A stretch of DNA of 64,000 nt from Micromonospora parathelypteridis (GTDB taxonomy: Bacteria; Actinomycetota; Actinomycetes; Mycobacteriales; Micromonosporaceae). The stretch's first letter is position 1; the number at the start of each line of letters is the position of its first letter. A program made the position numbers and the translations under genes. The notes below the pieces were generated by a model. The model did not search any database. It worked only from the letters and a program-made list of their open reading frames with translations, and was not told the origin of the DNA. Positions 33,727 through 42,685 of the stretch are shown piece after piece. Location of the stretch: assembly GCF_014201145.1 (NCBI RefSeq), contig NZ_JACHDP010000001.1, positions 2,232,001 to 2,296,000 on the forward strand. The letters are read 5' to 3'.

Positions 33727-34617
33727 CTAGGCGGGTGGGGTGGGCTCGCCTGGTTGGGTCTGCTGGACGGCGTGGCGCAGTGCGCTGACGAAGGCCGTGG
33801 TCGCGGGTGGATCCGGCGGGTCGCCATAGGTGGCCAGGTAGACGTGCCGCCGGAAGTCGCGGAGGACGCTGGCCTCGATTCCGGGAGCGTGGTGGGTGCG
33901 CAGTGCCAGCCCCGGCATGGTGGTCACGCCCATGCCCGCGGCGACCAGTGCCTGCTGGACGATGATGTCGTCGCTGGTGTAGGCGATGGGCGGGACGAAG
34001 CCTGCCTGCTCGCAGGCCTCAAGGAACTCGCGGCGGCAGTTCTCGCAGCCCGCGATCCATGCGGAGTCGCGGTTACCGGCCAGTGTCTGGCCGGGTTCGA
34101 GGCTGAGCAGGTACATCGGGTCGTCGAACAGGTGCGTGGCGCGGACGTCGTCCGGGGTCGTGTCGTCGTAGCGGAAGACGACTGCGACGTCGACCTGTCC
34201 GGCCCGCAGCAGGTCGAGTGCCACGAGCGGGTGAGCCTCGATCAACTGCAGTTCGATGCCGGGGTGCTCGCGGCGCAGGGTGCCCGCGGCATGTGGCACC
34301 AGCGCGGCGAGCGCCGACTGGAAACCGGCGACCCGGACGCGGCCGGTGCGCAGGCCCACCATCGCCGACAGTTCCGCAGCGGCGGCGTCGACCCGGCCGA
34401 CGATCTCGGTGGCGCGGCGGGCCAGGTGCTCGCCCTCCGGGGTGAGCCGGATGCCCCGGCCGACCCGCTGGACGAGCTTGGCCCCGGTCTCGGCCTCCAG
34501 CCTGGCCAGATGATGGCTGACGGCCGGCTGGGAGTAGTTCAGGTGCTTGGCAGCCTTGGTGACCGATCCCTGCGCGGCGATCGCCGCTAGAACCCGTAAC
34601 CGCAGGATATCCAGCAT
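33727..34617 (-). CDS. LysR-family transcriptional regulator
   Basis: A 296-residue LysR regulator: N-terminal helix-turn-helix with RVLAAIAAQGSVTKAAKHL and SQPAVSHHLARLEAETG (~28-46), then an effector-binding domain (~90-290) with a CENC pair (~198-201) that could be redox- or metal-sensitive. ATG 34617 is preferred over ATG 34656 because TATCCT lies 6 nt before it and homologues begin at the helix. It diverges from the cysteine dioxygenase gene, the usual position of a LysR activator, so it probably controls that operon. Confidence 0.92.
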   Translation of the reverse strand: MLDILRLRVLAAIAAQGSVTKAAKHLNYSQPAVSHHLARLEAETGAKLVQRVGRGIRLTPEGEHLARRATEIVGRVDAAAAELSAMVGLRTGRVRVAGFQSALAALVPHAAGTLRREHPGIELQLIEAHPLVALDLLRAGQVDVAVVFRYDDTTPDDVRATHLFDDPMYLLSLEPGQTLAGNRDSAWIAGCENCRREFLEACEQAGFVPPIAYTSDDIIVQQALVAAGMGVTTMPGLALRTHHAPGIEASVLRDFRRHVYLATYGDPPDPPATTAFVSALRHAVQQTQPGEPTPPA

Positions 34618-34623
34618 ACATAG

Positions 34624-34629
34624 AGGATA
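34624..34629 (-). promoter_or_regulatory. -10 element TATCCT for leaderless lysR
   Basis: TATCCT on the minus strand with a 6-nt gap to ATG 34617. It lies in the divergent spacer shared with the dioxygenase operon. Confidence 0.45.
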
Positions 34630-34723
34630 CGCATGGGTTCGCCCAACTATTGTCATTAGACGAATGAGTCGGCGCGCGGGACGCTGAGCGGGTCAAACCC
34701 CCTGCGCGATGGAGGACGCGGCC

Positions 34724-35224
34724 ATGATCCGGTCACTGGCTACGCTCACCGATCTCGCTGCGGCCGTGCGCCAGGCGGTCGACCTGCGAGCCGGCTGGAC
34801 GGACACCTCAGAACTGGTCGCCGACCAGCTCCGCGCGCATCTGCCCGGCCCCGAGATCCTGACGCCCGATCAGCGTCTCGGCCGGCCCGACCGGGTGGCG
34901 GGCCACCTGCTGCACGCCGAGCCCGACGGGGCGTTCTCCATTCTCGGCCTGATCTGGCGTCCCGGGCAGACCACCCGGATCCACGACCACATCACCTGGT
35001 GCGTCGTGGGCGTGCTGTCGGGCATCGAGCACGAGGAGCTTTTCGACGACGCGCTCAACCTCATCGGCACGCGGGACAACCCACCCGGCGAGGTCAGCGG
35101 CCTCGCGCCGCCCGGCGACATCCACCGCATCCGCAACGTCGGCGACGAGACCGCCATCAGCCTGCACATCTACGGCACCGACATCACCCGCCTCGGGTCC
35201 AGCGCCCGCCGCTACTACAACTGA
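34724..35224 (+). CDS. Cysteine dioxygenase-family cupin protein
   Basis: A 166-residue thiol dioxygenase-like cupin. The 3-His iron site is present: RIHDHITWC (His-x-His) and the later His in GDIHRIRN. Such enzymes oxidise L-cysteine, 3-mercaptopropionate or related thiols to sulfinates using O2. The typical Cys-Tyr crosslink partners cannot be confirmed from sequence alone. ATG 34724 has GGAGG 8 nt upstream; an ATG at 34709 would contain that site. Cotranscribed with the FMN-oxidase gene (13-nt gap), under the divergent LysR. Confidence 0.88.
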   Translation: MIRSLATLTDLAAAVRQAVDLRAGWTDTSELVADQLRAHLPGPEILTPDQRLGRPDRVAGHLLHAEPDGAFSILGLIWRPGQTTRIHDHITWCVVGVLSGIEHEELFDDALNLIGTRDNPPGEVSGLAPPGDIHRIRNVGDETAISLHIYGTDITRLGSSARRYYN

Positions 35225-35237
35225 GGAACTCGAACCC

Positions 35238-35735
35238 ATGGACCAGGACGCCATCGATGAGGTACTGAACCGTCCACTCAGTCAGGAGCTACTGGCCCGT
35301 GACCTGGCCAGGCTGGCCTTCATCGCGCTGGACGGCACCCCGCGCGCAATCCCGATCGGAATCGTCTGGAACGGCACGGAAATCGTCATGTGCACCGCGA
35401 CCAACGCGCGGAAGCTCCCGGCGTTGCGCCGCAATCCCGCGGTCGCGCTGACGATCGACACCGAGTCGCACCCGCCGAAGGTCCTGCTCATCCGCGGCCA
35501 GGCGGAGATGGATGCCGTCGACGGCATCCCGGACGAGTACTACCAGTGGAACGGCACTTACCAGATGACGCTCGAGCAACGGGCCGAGTGGGAGGAAGGC
35601 GTGAAGTCGCTCTACGACGGCATGGTCCGGGTCATGGTGAAGCCAACCTGGGTCAAGCTGATCGACTTCGAGACGACCATGCCCACCGCCATCGAGGAGC
35701 TCATGCAGCAACAGAAGGAACGCCAACGCACCTGA
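35238..35735 (+). CDS. Pyridoxamine 5'-phosphate oxidase-family flavoprotein
   Basis: A 165-residue split-barrel flavin/F420-binding protein. The conserved beta core (RLAFIALDGTPRAIPIGIVWNG, TATNARKLPALRRNPAVALTID) marks the PPOX superfamily; no sign that it is the biosynthetic PdxH. Members reduce or oxidise small substrates with FMN or F420. Preceded by GAGG and 13 nt after the dioxygenase stop. Its partnership with a thiol dioxygenase suggests it handles a product of the same pathway (inference). Confidence 0.88.
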   Translation: MDQDAIDEVLNRPLSQELLARDLARLAFIALDGTPRAIPIGIVWNGTEIVMCTATNARKLPALRRNPAVALTIDTESHPPKVLLIRGQAEMDAVDGIPDEYYQWNGTYQMTLEQRAEWEEGVKSLYDGMVRVMVKPTWVKLIDFETTMPTAIEELMQQQKERQRT

Positions 35736-35772
35736 CGCGCACCCGCGCCGCTGAACGCGGCGTTGGACGGCA

Positions 35773-35810
35773 AGGGTCCCCTCCCGACGACGTTGTCGGA
35801 AGGGGACCCT
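35773..35810. repeat. Dispersed hairpin repeat, family D copy 2
   Basis: AGGGTCCCCTCCCGAC (35773-35788) pairs with GTCGGAAGGGGACCCT (35795-35810), 15 of 16 positions, loop 6 nt, followed by GCCTGCC as in copy 1. Convergent-terminator position between the FMN-oxidase and peptide-binding-protein genes. Confidence 0.8.
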
Positions 35811-35828
35811 GCCTGCCTGTGGTGTGAC

Positions 35829-37571
35829 TTACGGCTTGACGTACGCGTTGACGAACGACGGGTAGCCGAAGACGCTGGAGATGAAGATTCCACCGGCCTT
35901 CGTTCCGTGCACGTTGTAGGCCACGTCGACGTAGAGCGGCACCACCGGGGCGTACTCCTTCATGATCCGCTCGTCGAGCTTGGCCCACTCGGGACCCTGC
36001 GCGCCCGGCTCGAGCGCGAGGATCCGGTCGATCTCGGCGTTGACGGCCGGGTCGTTGAAGTAGGACTGGTTGCTGTTGCCCTCGGCCTTGATGGTCCGGC
36101 CGTCGTAGAGCACCGGCAGGATCGAGGCGCCGCTCGGCCAGTCCGCCGCCCAGTTACCGATGTACAGGTCCCAGGGGTTGTCCTTCTTCTTGATCTCGTC
36201 GAGCTTCGCGTCGTCCGAGATGTTCCGCAGCGTGATCTTGAAGCCGGCCCGCTCCAGGTTGGCCTTGAGCTGGGCGCCCTGCTGCTGCTCGGTCGAGTTG
36301 TCGGCGACACCGAGGACCAGCTCCGGCGTCTGCCCACCGAGCAGTTCCTTGGCCTTGTCGACGTTGCCGTTCGGGCCCGCCGGGTACGCCTCGTACGCCT
36401 TGTAGCCGATGGTGGCCGGCGGCATCAGCGTGGTCAGCGGCGCGGCCACGGTCTGGCCGCCGAGCGCCTTGACCATGCCCTCGCGGTCGATGGCGTAGTT
36501 GAGCGCCTGACGGACCTTCAGGTCCTTGACCCGCTGGTTGTTGATCACGAGCTGGTTGGCGCTCGGGGTCGGCGAGAGGATGCTGCGCGACTTCAGCGAC
36601 GCGTCCCCGGCCACCTTGGCGACCAGCGAGGCGGGTACGGCGTTGAAGGCGAGCGCGCTCTGGTCGGCGCCGTTGTCGGCGATCACCCGGTTGTTGGCGG
36701 CGTCCGCGGTCGGGCCGAAGCTCCACACGAACTGGTCCGGGTACTGGTGCCGGACCGGGTCGGTCTTCGCGTCCCAGTTGGGGTTGCGGTCCAGGGTGAT
36801 CTGCACGCCGACCTGGTTCTTGGCGACCTTGTAGGGGCCGGACGAGAACGGCTGCTTGTCCAGGTCGACGCCGGTGTCCTTGTCCGCCGGCAGCGGCGCG
36901 GTGGTCGGCAGCGAGACCGCGAACGGCAGGTCACAGCGGGGCTTGGCGAACTCGAAGCGCAGCGTCTTGGGGTCCGGCGCGGTCAGGCCGGGCGGCAGCG
37001 ACGTCTTGTTCTTCTTGAAGTCCCACTTGGTGTCGAACTGCGGGGTGTCGGCCAGCCACTCCTGGATGTAGGTGGGGCCGCCGGAGAGGTCCGGGTCGAA
37101 GGAGCGGGCGATGCCGTACCCGATCTCCTTGGAGGTGATCGGCCGGCCGTCCTCGAACTTCACCCCGTCCTTGATCTTGAATTCCCAGACCTTGCAGTCG
37201 TTGTTGACGTTCTTGCCCGGGGTCTCGGCCAGGTCGCCGACGAGGACCAGGCCGCCCTTGCCGTCGTCCTTCCAGGTGGTCAGATAGCGGGCGAAGAGCG
37301 GGTTGGTCATCAGACCGGCGAACGAGTACGTCCGCTGCGGGTCGAGGTGGGAGATCGGCGACTCCCGGATGATGGTGAAGGTGCCACCCTTCTGGGCGCC
37401 ACTCACCTCGGCCGCCGGGCCCTGCGAGTCCTTGGGGTCGGTCGCGATGACCCCGGTCTGCTGCCGTTCGCTGTCCACCGTGGTGCCCTCGCCCGTGTTC
37501 TTCGAGCACGCACCCAATGCCACAACCAGAGCTATCGCGCCGCCTGCGGCAACCGCCACGCGTGGTCGCAT
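35829..37571 (-). CDS. Peptide/oligopeptide ABC transporter substrate-binding lipoprotein
   Basis: A 580-residue SBP family 5 protein. The N-terminus is a lipoprotein signal with lipobox LGAC (cleavage before Cys ~22), followed by a disordered acidic linker. The body shows EVSGAQKGGTFTI, the SBP_bac_5 GYGIARSFDP, and RQALNYAIDREGMVKAL, typical of DppA/OppA folds. It captures di- or oligopeptides outside the membrane. It is the last gene of the dpp-like operon but has its own 146-nt upstream region with a candidate promoter, which would allow extra binding protein. Confidence 0.93.
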   Translation of the reverse strand: MRPRVAVAAGGAIALVVALGACSKNTGEGTTVDSERQQTGVIATDPKDSQGPAAEVSGAQKGGTFTIIRESPISHLDPQRTYSFAGLMTNPLFARYLTTWKDDGKGGLVLVGDLAETPGKNVNNDCKVWEFKIKDGVKFEDGRPITSKEIGYGIARSFDPDLSGGPTYIQEWLADTPQFDTKWDFKKNKTSLPPGLTAPDPKTLRFEFAKPRCDLPFAVSLPTTAPLPADKDTGVDLDKQPFSSGPYKVAKNQVGVQITLDRNPNWDAKTDPVRHQYPDQFVWSFGPTADAANNRVIADNGADQSALAFNAVPASLVAKVAGDASLKSRSILSPTPSANQLVINNQRVKDLKVRQALNYAIDREGMVKALGGQTVAAPLTTLMPPATIGYKAYEAYPAGPNGNVDKAKELLGGQTPELVLGVADNSTEQQQGAQLKANLERAGFKITLRNISDDAKLDEIKKKDNPWDLYIGNWAADWPSGASILPVLYDGRTIKAEGNSNQSYFNDPAVNAEIDRILALEPGAQGPEWAKLDERIMKEYAPVVPLYVDVAYNVHGTKAGGIFISSVFGYPSFVNAYVKP

Positions 37572-37650
37572 GAAGTACCTCCTTCACCATGTGTGCCGTG
37601 CGGTCCGTCGGGGCGAGAACCGCCGACGTCCCGAGGATCGTAAGGAAGAA

Positions 37651-37678
37651 AACCTACAAATTGTGTAACAGTTGTCGA
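37651..37678 (-). promoter_or_regulatory. Candidate promoter of the binding-protein gene
   Basis: On the minus strand, TCGACA (37673-37678) and TAGGTT (37651-37656) are 16 nt apart in an AT-rich stretch, ~80 nt before the start. The TTTGTAG..TT..TTTC text around the -10 recurs upstream of the operon's first gene at 41927-41942. Confidence 0.4.
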
Positions 37679-37717
37679 TAAATTTCGCCACGGTCGGCGT
37701 GCCGGACACCCGGCCGC

Positions 37718-38704
37718 TCAGCGCAGCCGCACCCGGGGATCGATGGCCGCGTAGAGCAGGTCCACCAGCACGTTCGCCAACACCACGAAGACGGCCGCGA
37801 TCAGCACGGTGGCCATGATGGTGGGCAGGTCACCCGAGCGCACCGCGTCCACCGCCGTACGCCCCAACCCCTGGATGCCGAACGTCGTCTCGGTGATCAC
37901 CGTGCCGCCCAGCGCCCCGCCCACGTCCAGGCCGGCGATGGTCACCACCGGCGTGATCGCCGCGCGCAGCGCGTGCCGCCCGTACACCTTGGGTTTGGCC
38001 AGGCCCTTGGCCCGCGCGGTGCGGACGAAGTCCTCGGACAGCGTCTCCAACATCTGCGCCCGCGACAGTCGGGCATAGATGGCCGAGAAGAGGAAGGCCA
38101 ACGCCACCCAGGCGAGCACCAGCCCACTGGCCCATTTCACCGGGTTGTCGAACAGGGACGTGTAGCTGGGCACCGGCAGTAGTCGCAGGTTGTAGACGAA
38201 CACCAGCAGCAGCACCGCGCCCACGAAGTACAGCTGCAGCGAGGCGCCGGTCAGCGAGAAGCCGATGGCCGCCCGGTCCACCCAGGTGCCCCGGCGCAAC
38301 GCGGACACCATGCCCAGCCCCACCCCGAGCAGCAACCAGAGGATGGCCGCCGGGATCACGATGCTCAGCGTCACCGGCAGCACCCGGGCGATGGTGTCCG
38401 AGACGGCCTCGTTGCTGACGTACGACCAGCCCAGGCAGGGCGCGTCGCACCGGCCGCCCTGAGCGCTGCCCAGGTCCCGTCCGGTGACGATGCCCTTCAT
38501 GTAGCCGGCGTACTGGCTGACCAGCGGGTCGTTCAGGCCCAGATCGTCGCGGACCCGCTCCAGCCGCTCCGGGTTGCAGTTCTTCGGGCACATGCCGGTG
38601 ACCGGGTCGCGCGGCAGGGCGAAGAACATCAGGAAGGTCAGCACGCTCACCGCGAAGAGGGTCAGCGTGGCCGAGAAGAGCCGCTTGATCAGAAATCGCG
38701 CCAT
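37718..38704 (-). CDS. Peptide ABC transporter permease, DppB-like
   Basis: A 328-residue permease with six helices and a large extracellular loop after helix 1 (MCPKNCNPERLERVRDDLGL, ~36-55) characteristic of DppB/OppB. The EAA loop ARAKGLAKPKVYGRHALRAAITP lies at ~230. Forms the heterodimeric channel with DppC. Gap to dppC 10 nt. Confidence 0.94.
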   Translation of the reverse strand: MARFLIKRLFSATLTLFAVSVLTFLMFFALPRDPVTGMCPKNCNPERLERVRDDLGLNDPLVSQYAGYMKGIVTGRDLGSAQGGRCDAPCLGWSYVSNEAVSDTIARVLPVTLSIVIPAAILWLLLGVGLGMVSALRRGTWVDRAAIGFSLTGASLQLYFVGAVLLLVFVYNLRLLPVPSYTSLFDNPVKWASGLVLAWVALAFLFSAIYARLSRAQMLETLSEDFVRTARAKGLAKPKVYGRHALRAAITPVVTIAGLDVGGALGGTVITETTFGIQGLGRTAVDAVRSGDLPTIMATVLIAAVFVVLANVLVDLLYAAIDPRVRLR

Positions 38705-38714
38705 GAGCTATCCC

Positions 38715-39722
38715 CTACCGGGACGACTTCGGGTCGAGCGCGTCACGCAACGCGTCGCCGAAGAGGTTGAAGGCGAACACCAGAGCGAAGATCATGATGC
38801 CCGGGAAGAACACGTACGCCGGGTCGGTCTGGAGGAAGTCCAGACTGTCGTAGATCATCCGGCCGAAACTCGGGGTCTCGTCGCTGAGGCCGACGCCGAT
38901 GAACGAGAGCGCGGCCTCGCTGGTGATGAACTGCGGCACCGCCAGCGAGAACGAGACCAGGATCGGCGCCCAGATGTTCGGCAGCAGTTGCCGGAAGAGC
39001 ATGTGCCCCAGCCCGGCGCCGCTGGCCTTGGCCGCCTCCACGAACTCGCGCTCGCGCAGCGCGATCACCTGCCCACGGACCAGCCTTGCCGTACTGGTCC
39101 AGCCGAAGATGGCGAAGACGGCGATCAGCACGCCCACGCCGAAGGCCGCCGACACCTGCCCCCGCTCGCCGTAGAAGCGCAGCGTCAGGGTGGGGGTGAG
39201 CGCCAAGGCGATGATCAGGAACGGCATGGCCAGCGTCAGGTCGGTGATCCAGTTGATCACCGCGTCGAACCAGCCGCCGAGGTAGCCGGCGAGGGCACCG
39301 AGCACCACGCCGATCGTCGCGGTGATCAGGGCTGCGGCGAACGCGATGAACAGCGAGGTCCGCAGCCCGTAGATCAGCCGGATGAAGATGTCCCGACCCA
39401 GCCCTGGCTCCAGACCGAACCAGTGGTCCCCGGTCACACCGCCGGCGTAACCCAGCGGCATGCCGAAGCCGTCCAGCAGGTTCTGGAACTGGTCCCGCGG
39501 GCTGATCCCGTAGACCATCTCGACCAGCGGGGCGGCCAGCGCCAGCAGCATGAAGAAGATCAGCAGTATCCCGCTGACCTTGGCCGTACGGTCGCGGCGC
39601 AACCGGAGCCAGGCGAGCTGACCCGGCGAGCGGCCGACGACACCCTTCACCTCGGGCGCGCCCCCCTCGGCACCGGACTCGATCTCGGCCAGCGCCACAC
39701 CCTCCACCGGGGACAGGCTCAC
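38715..39722 (-). CDS. Peptide ABC transporter permease, DppC-like
   Basis: A 335-residue permease with a ~50-residue cytoplasmic N-terminus, six helices and an EAA loop ([23 protein letters not shown], ~212-235). GTG 39722 overlaps the stop of the upstream ATPase (GTGA) and is chosen over longer frames that have no conserved sequence. Partner of DppB. Confidence 0.94.
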   Translation of the reverse strand: MSLSPVEGVALAEIESGAEGGAPEVKGVVGRSPGQLAWLRLRRDRTAKVSGILLIFFMLLALAAPLVEMVYGISPRDQFQNLLDGFGMPLGYAGGVTGDHWFGLEPGLGRDIFIRLIYGLRTSLFIAFAAALITATIGVVLGALAGYLGGWFDAVINWITDLTLAMPFLIIALALTPTLTLRFYGERGQVSAAFGVGVLIAVFAIFGWTSTARLVRGQVIALREREFVEAAKASGAGLGHMLFRQLLPNIWAPILVSFSLAVPQFITSEAALSFIGVGLSDETPSFGRMIYDSLDFLQTDPAYVFFPGIMIFALVFAFNLFGDALRDALDPKSSR

Positions 39723-40756
39723 GACGGCACCTCCTCGACGATCGGGGCAGCCGACCCCACCGGTTCGGGACTCGTGCTGGCCGCTTCCCCTTCGGGGAAG
39801 TGACACGCGGTGGCCTGGTTGCCGCCGTCGCGTGGGACCAGCGCCGGCTCCTCGGTGGCGCAGATGTCCTGCGCCTTCCAGCAGCGGGTGCGGAACCGGC
39901 ATCCCGAGGGCGGGTCGAGCGGGGTGGGCACGTCACCGGTCAGCCGGATCCGGCCCGCCGGGCCGAGCTTGGTGACGTCCGGGATCGCCGAGAGCAGCGC
40001 CCGGGTGTACGGGTGCTGCGGGCGCTCGTAGATGTCCGCCCGGTCGCCGATCTCCACGATCCGGCCCAGGTACATGACCGCGACCCGCTGGCAGAAGTGC
40101 CGGACCACGGCCAGGTCGTGCGCGATGAACACGAACGCCAGGCCAAGCTCCCGCTGCAGGTCGCGCAGCAGGTTGACGACCTGTGCCTGGATCGAGACGT
40201 CCAGCGCGGAGACCGGCTCGTCCGCGACGATGAGCTTGGGTCGCAGGGCGAGCGCGCGGGCGATGCCGATGCGCTGACGCTGGCCGCCGGAGAACTCGTG
40301 CGGGTACCGGTTGTAGTGCTCCGGATTCAACCCGACCAGCTCCAGCAACTCCTGCACCCGGGCCTTGATCCCACCCGGCGGCTTGATCCCGTTGACCTGC
40401 AACGGCATCGCCACGATCCGGCCGACCGTGTGTCGGGGGTTCAGCGAGGCGTACGGGTCCTGGAAAATGATCTGCAGGTCCTGGCGCAGCGGGCGCAACT
40501 CCCGGCGGCCCGCGTGGGTGATGTCGCGCCCGGCAAACTCGATGGTGCCGCTGGTCGGCTCCAGCAGCCGCACCAGCATCCGGCCCGTGGTGGTCTTGCC
40601 GCAGCCCGACTCCCCCACCAGCCCGAGCGTCTCGCCCGGGCGCACATCGAAGTCGAGCCCGTCCACCGCCCGCACCAGGCCGGTGGCGCGCAACCCCTGG
40701 CGTACCGGGAAATGCTTGCTCAGGCCGCGGACCCGCAGCAACGGCTCATCGGTCAT
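39719..40756 (-). CDS. Peptide ABC transporter ATP-binding protein, DppF-like
   Basis: A 345-residue ATPase: Walker [10 protein letters not shown] (~49), Q-loop [11 protein letters not shown], signature [12 protein letters not shown], Walker [13 protein letters not shown], switch FIAHDLAVV, and the oligopeptide/dipeptide C-terminal motif with Cys residues ([14 protein letters not shown], ~283-296) expected to bind a [4Fe-4S] cluster. ATG overlaps the upstream stop (ATGA). Confidence 0.95.
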   Translation of the reverse strand: MTDEPLLRVRGLSKHFPVRQGLRATGLVRAVDGLDFDVRPGETLGLVGESGCGKTTTGRMLVRLLEPTSGTIEFAGRDITHAGRRELRPLRQDLQIIFQDPYASLNPRHTVGRIVAMPLQVNGIKPPGGIKARVQELLELVGLNPEHYNRYPHEFSGGQRQRIGIARALALRPKLIVADEPVSALDVSIQAQVVNLLRDLQRELGLAFVFIAHDLAVVRHFCQRVAVMYLGRIVEIGDRADIYERPQHPYTRALLSAIPDVTKLGPAGRIRLTGDVPTPLDPPSGCRFRTRCWKAQDICATEEPALVPRDGGNQATACHFPEGEAASTSPEPVGSAAPIVEEVPS

Positions 40757-41883
40757 CGGGCCACCCCCACGGATGCGATGTCCTCGGCGTAGAGCGCGGT
40801 GCGCTCCTCGGCGCTCAGGTGGCAGGCGACCAGGTGGCCGTTGCCGTCGGCCGCGTCGGCCTCGCCGGCGGGGCGCAGCGCGGGCACCTCGCTGTGGGAG
40901 CGGCCGCCGGTGCGGTCCGCGTACCGACAGCGTGGGTGGAACGCGCAGCCAGGCGGCAGGTTGATCAGGCTGGGCGGGTTGCCCCGGATCGGCAACAGGT
41001 CCGCGTCCGCGTCGCCGTGCAGCGACGGCACGCTGGAGAGCAACCCCCAGGTGTACGGGTGCTGCGGCGAGCGGAGCACCTGCTCCACGCTGCCCCGCTC
41101 GACGGCGCGCCCGCCGTACATGACCAGCACCTCGTCGGCGACCTGGCCGACCACGCCGAGGTCGTGGGTGATCAGGATGATCGCGGAGTGGAACTCGGCC
41201 TGGAGGTCGGCGAGCAGGTCCAGGATCTGCGCCTGGACGGTGACGTCCAGTGCGGTGGTCGGCTCGTCCGCGATCAGCAGCGCCGGGTCGTTGACCAGGG
41301 ACATCGCGATCATCGCCCGTTGCCGCATACCGCCGGAGAACTCGTGCGGGTACTGGTCGAAGCGGCGCGCCGGCTGCGGGATGCCGACCCGGTCCAGCAT
41401 GTCGATCGCTCGCTGACGGGCCGCGCGCCGGTTGACCTTCGGGTGGTGCACCCGGTACGCCTCGGCGATCTGCCGGCCCACCGTGTAGTAGGGGTGCAGT
41501 GCCGACAGTGGATCCTGGAAGATCATCGCCATGTCCCGGCCGCGCAGCCGACGTACCTCCTCGTCCCCGAGGCCGACCACCTGCCGGCCACCGACGGAGA
41601 TCTCCCCGGTGATGGTGGTCCGCTTGGGGTCGTGCAGGCCGAGGATGGCCAGCGAGGTGACGCTCTTGCCGGAGCCGGACTCACCGACGATGCCGAGGGT
41701 GCGGCCCCGCTCGACGGCGAACGACACCCCGTCGACCGCGCGCACCACGCCGTCCTCGGTGTCGAACCGGACCCGCAGATCACTCACCCGCAGGTAGGCG
41801 TCCTCGTTGGTGCGCTGGGCCGGCACGGTGGGATGGTCGTCCGGTTCGCCGGACGGCAACGGTTCCGAGCTGTCCACGGCCAC
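40753..41883 (-). CDS. Peptide ABC transporter ATP-binding protein, DppD-like
   Basis: A 376-residue ATPase, first gene of the operon. Walker A GESGSGKS (~67), [14 protein letters not shown], signature [11 protein letters not shown], Walker [13 protein letters not shown], and a C-terminal [11 protein letters not shown] region (~312-322). The N-terminal ~28 residues are an extra hydrophilic stretch. Gene order D-F-C-B-A puts both ATPases first, which differs from the A-B-C-D-F order of E. coli dpp. Confidence 0.95.
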   Translation of the reverse strand: MAVDSSEPLPSGEPDDHPTVPAQRTNEDAYLRVSDLRVRFDTEDGVVRAVDGVSFAVERGRTLGIVGESGSGKSVTSLAILGLHDPKRTTITGEISVGGRQVVGLGDEEVRRLRGRDMAMIFQDPLSALHPYYTVGRQIAEAYRVHHPKVNRRAARQRAIDMLDRVGIPQPARRFDQYPHEFSGGMRQRAMIAMSLVNDPALLIADEPTTALDVTVQAQILDLLADLQAEFHSAIILITHDLGVVGQVADEVLVMYGGRAVERGSVEQVLRSPQHPYTWGLLSSVPSLHGDADADLLPIRGNPPSLINLPPGCAFHPRCRYADRTGGRSHSEVPALRPAGEADAADGNGHLVACHLSAEERTALYAEDIASVGVAR

Positions 41884-42103
41884 CTCCCTCAGTGACGAAG
41901 AGAACTTACAGGAAAGTCCCGAGGGTGAAAATAAGCTACAAAGTCGGCACGTGTCAGCGTGCCCGAGCGTAACGAGTCAGCATCGGCCTCGCACCCCCGT
42001 CACCTCGCCATCCACGCCCATTCATGCCGTGTTCGCACGTCGGGTGCGACCATGGTGTCGGCAGCACCGGGAGGATTCCCGCCGGCACGAGGTGGAGGTG
42101 ACG

Positions 42104-42652
42104 ATGACCGCGGCAGTGTTCAACCACGAAGGCCCGTGGACCGAAGAGGAGTACCTCGCCCTCGGCGAGACGCAGCAACGCGTCGAACTCTTCGACGGGA
42201 GCCTCCACGTGACCCCAGCCCCCACCCCCCGGCATCAACGCATTTCCCGCAGGCTCGGCAACATCCTCGAAGCAGCTGCTGAGGCCGCCGGTCTCGAACT
42301 GCTGGAGGCGGTGAACGTCCGGCTCCGGCCCGGTCGGATACCGATCCCCGACCTCGTCGTCACCAACCCGATCGATCTCGACGAGCTGACCATCGAGGCG
42401 ACCGACGTCCGGCTGGTCTGCGAGATCATTTCGCCGAGCAACGCGTCCACCGACAAGGTGCTCAAGATGCACTACTACGCCGCGGCCGGCATCGAGTGGT
42501 ATCTGTTGGTGGAGCAGGTGACGGGTGCCATGCGCCTCTACCGGCGGCAGGGCGGCCACTTCGTGGAGAAGGCAACGACAAAGCGCGGCGAGGCGTTGGA
42601 GCTGACCGAGCCGGTGCGGGCCACGATCCGGCCGGAGGATCTCGTCCCCTGA
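42104..42652 (+). CDS. Uma2-family (DUF820) putative restriction-endonuclease-like protein
   Basis: A 182-residue protein with the PD-(D/E)XK fold pattern of the Uma2 family: TEEEYLALGETQQRVELFDG, then IPIPDLVVTN (Asp) and VRLVCEIISPSNASTDKVLK (Glu and Lys). Uma2 proteins are abundant in cyanobacteria and actinobacteria; their function is unproven. ATG 42104 has GGTGGAGG 5 nt upstream. It stands alone with no antitoxin-like partner. Confidence 0.88.
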   Translation: MTAAVFNHEGPWTEEEYLALGETQQRVELFDGSLHVTPAPTPRHQRISRRLGNILEAAAEAAGLELLEAVNVRLRPGRIPIPDLVVTNPIDLDELTIEATDVRLVCEIISPSNASTDKVLKMHYYAAAGIEWYLLVEQVTGAMRLYRRQGGHFVEKATTKRGEALELTEPVRATIRPEDLVP

Positions 42653-42672
42653 CGGGTGTCGGCCGGCTGGCC

Positions 42673-42678
42673 TAGGGT
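42673..42678 (+). promoter_or_regulatory. -10 element TAGGGT for leaderless tldD-like gene
   Basis: TAGGGT is 7 nt before the ATG at 42686; CTGACG (42651-42656) lies 16 nt upstream as a plausible -35. Confidence 0.55.
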
Positions 42679-42685
42679 CGGTCGC

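Noticed and set aside
42104..42652. Uma2 protein as part of a restriction or defence island
   Set aside because: No methyltransferase, helicase or antitoxin partner next to it; single Uma2 genes are common background in actinobacteria.
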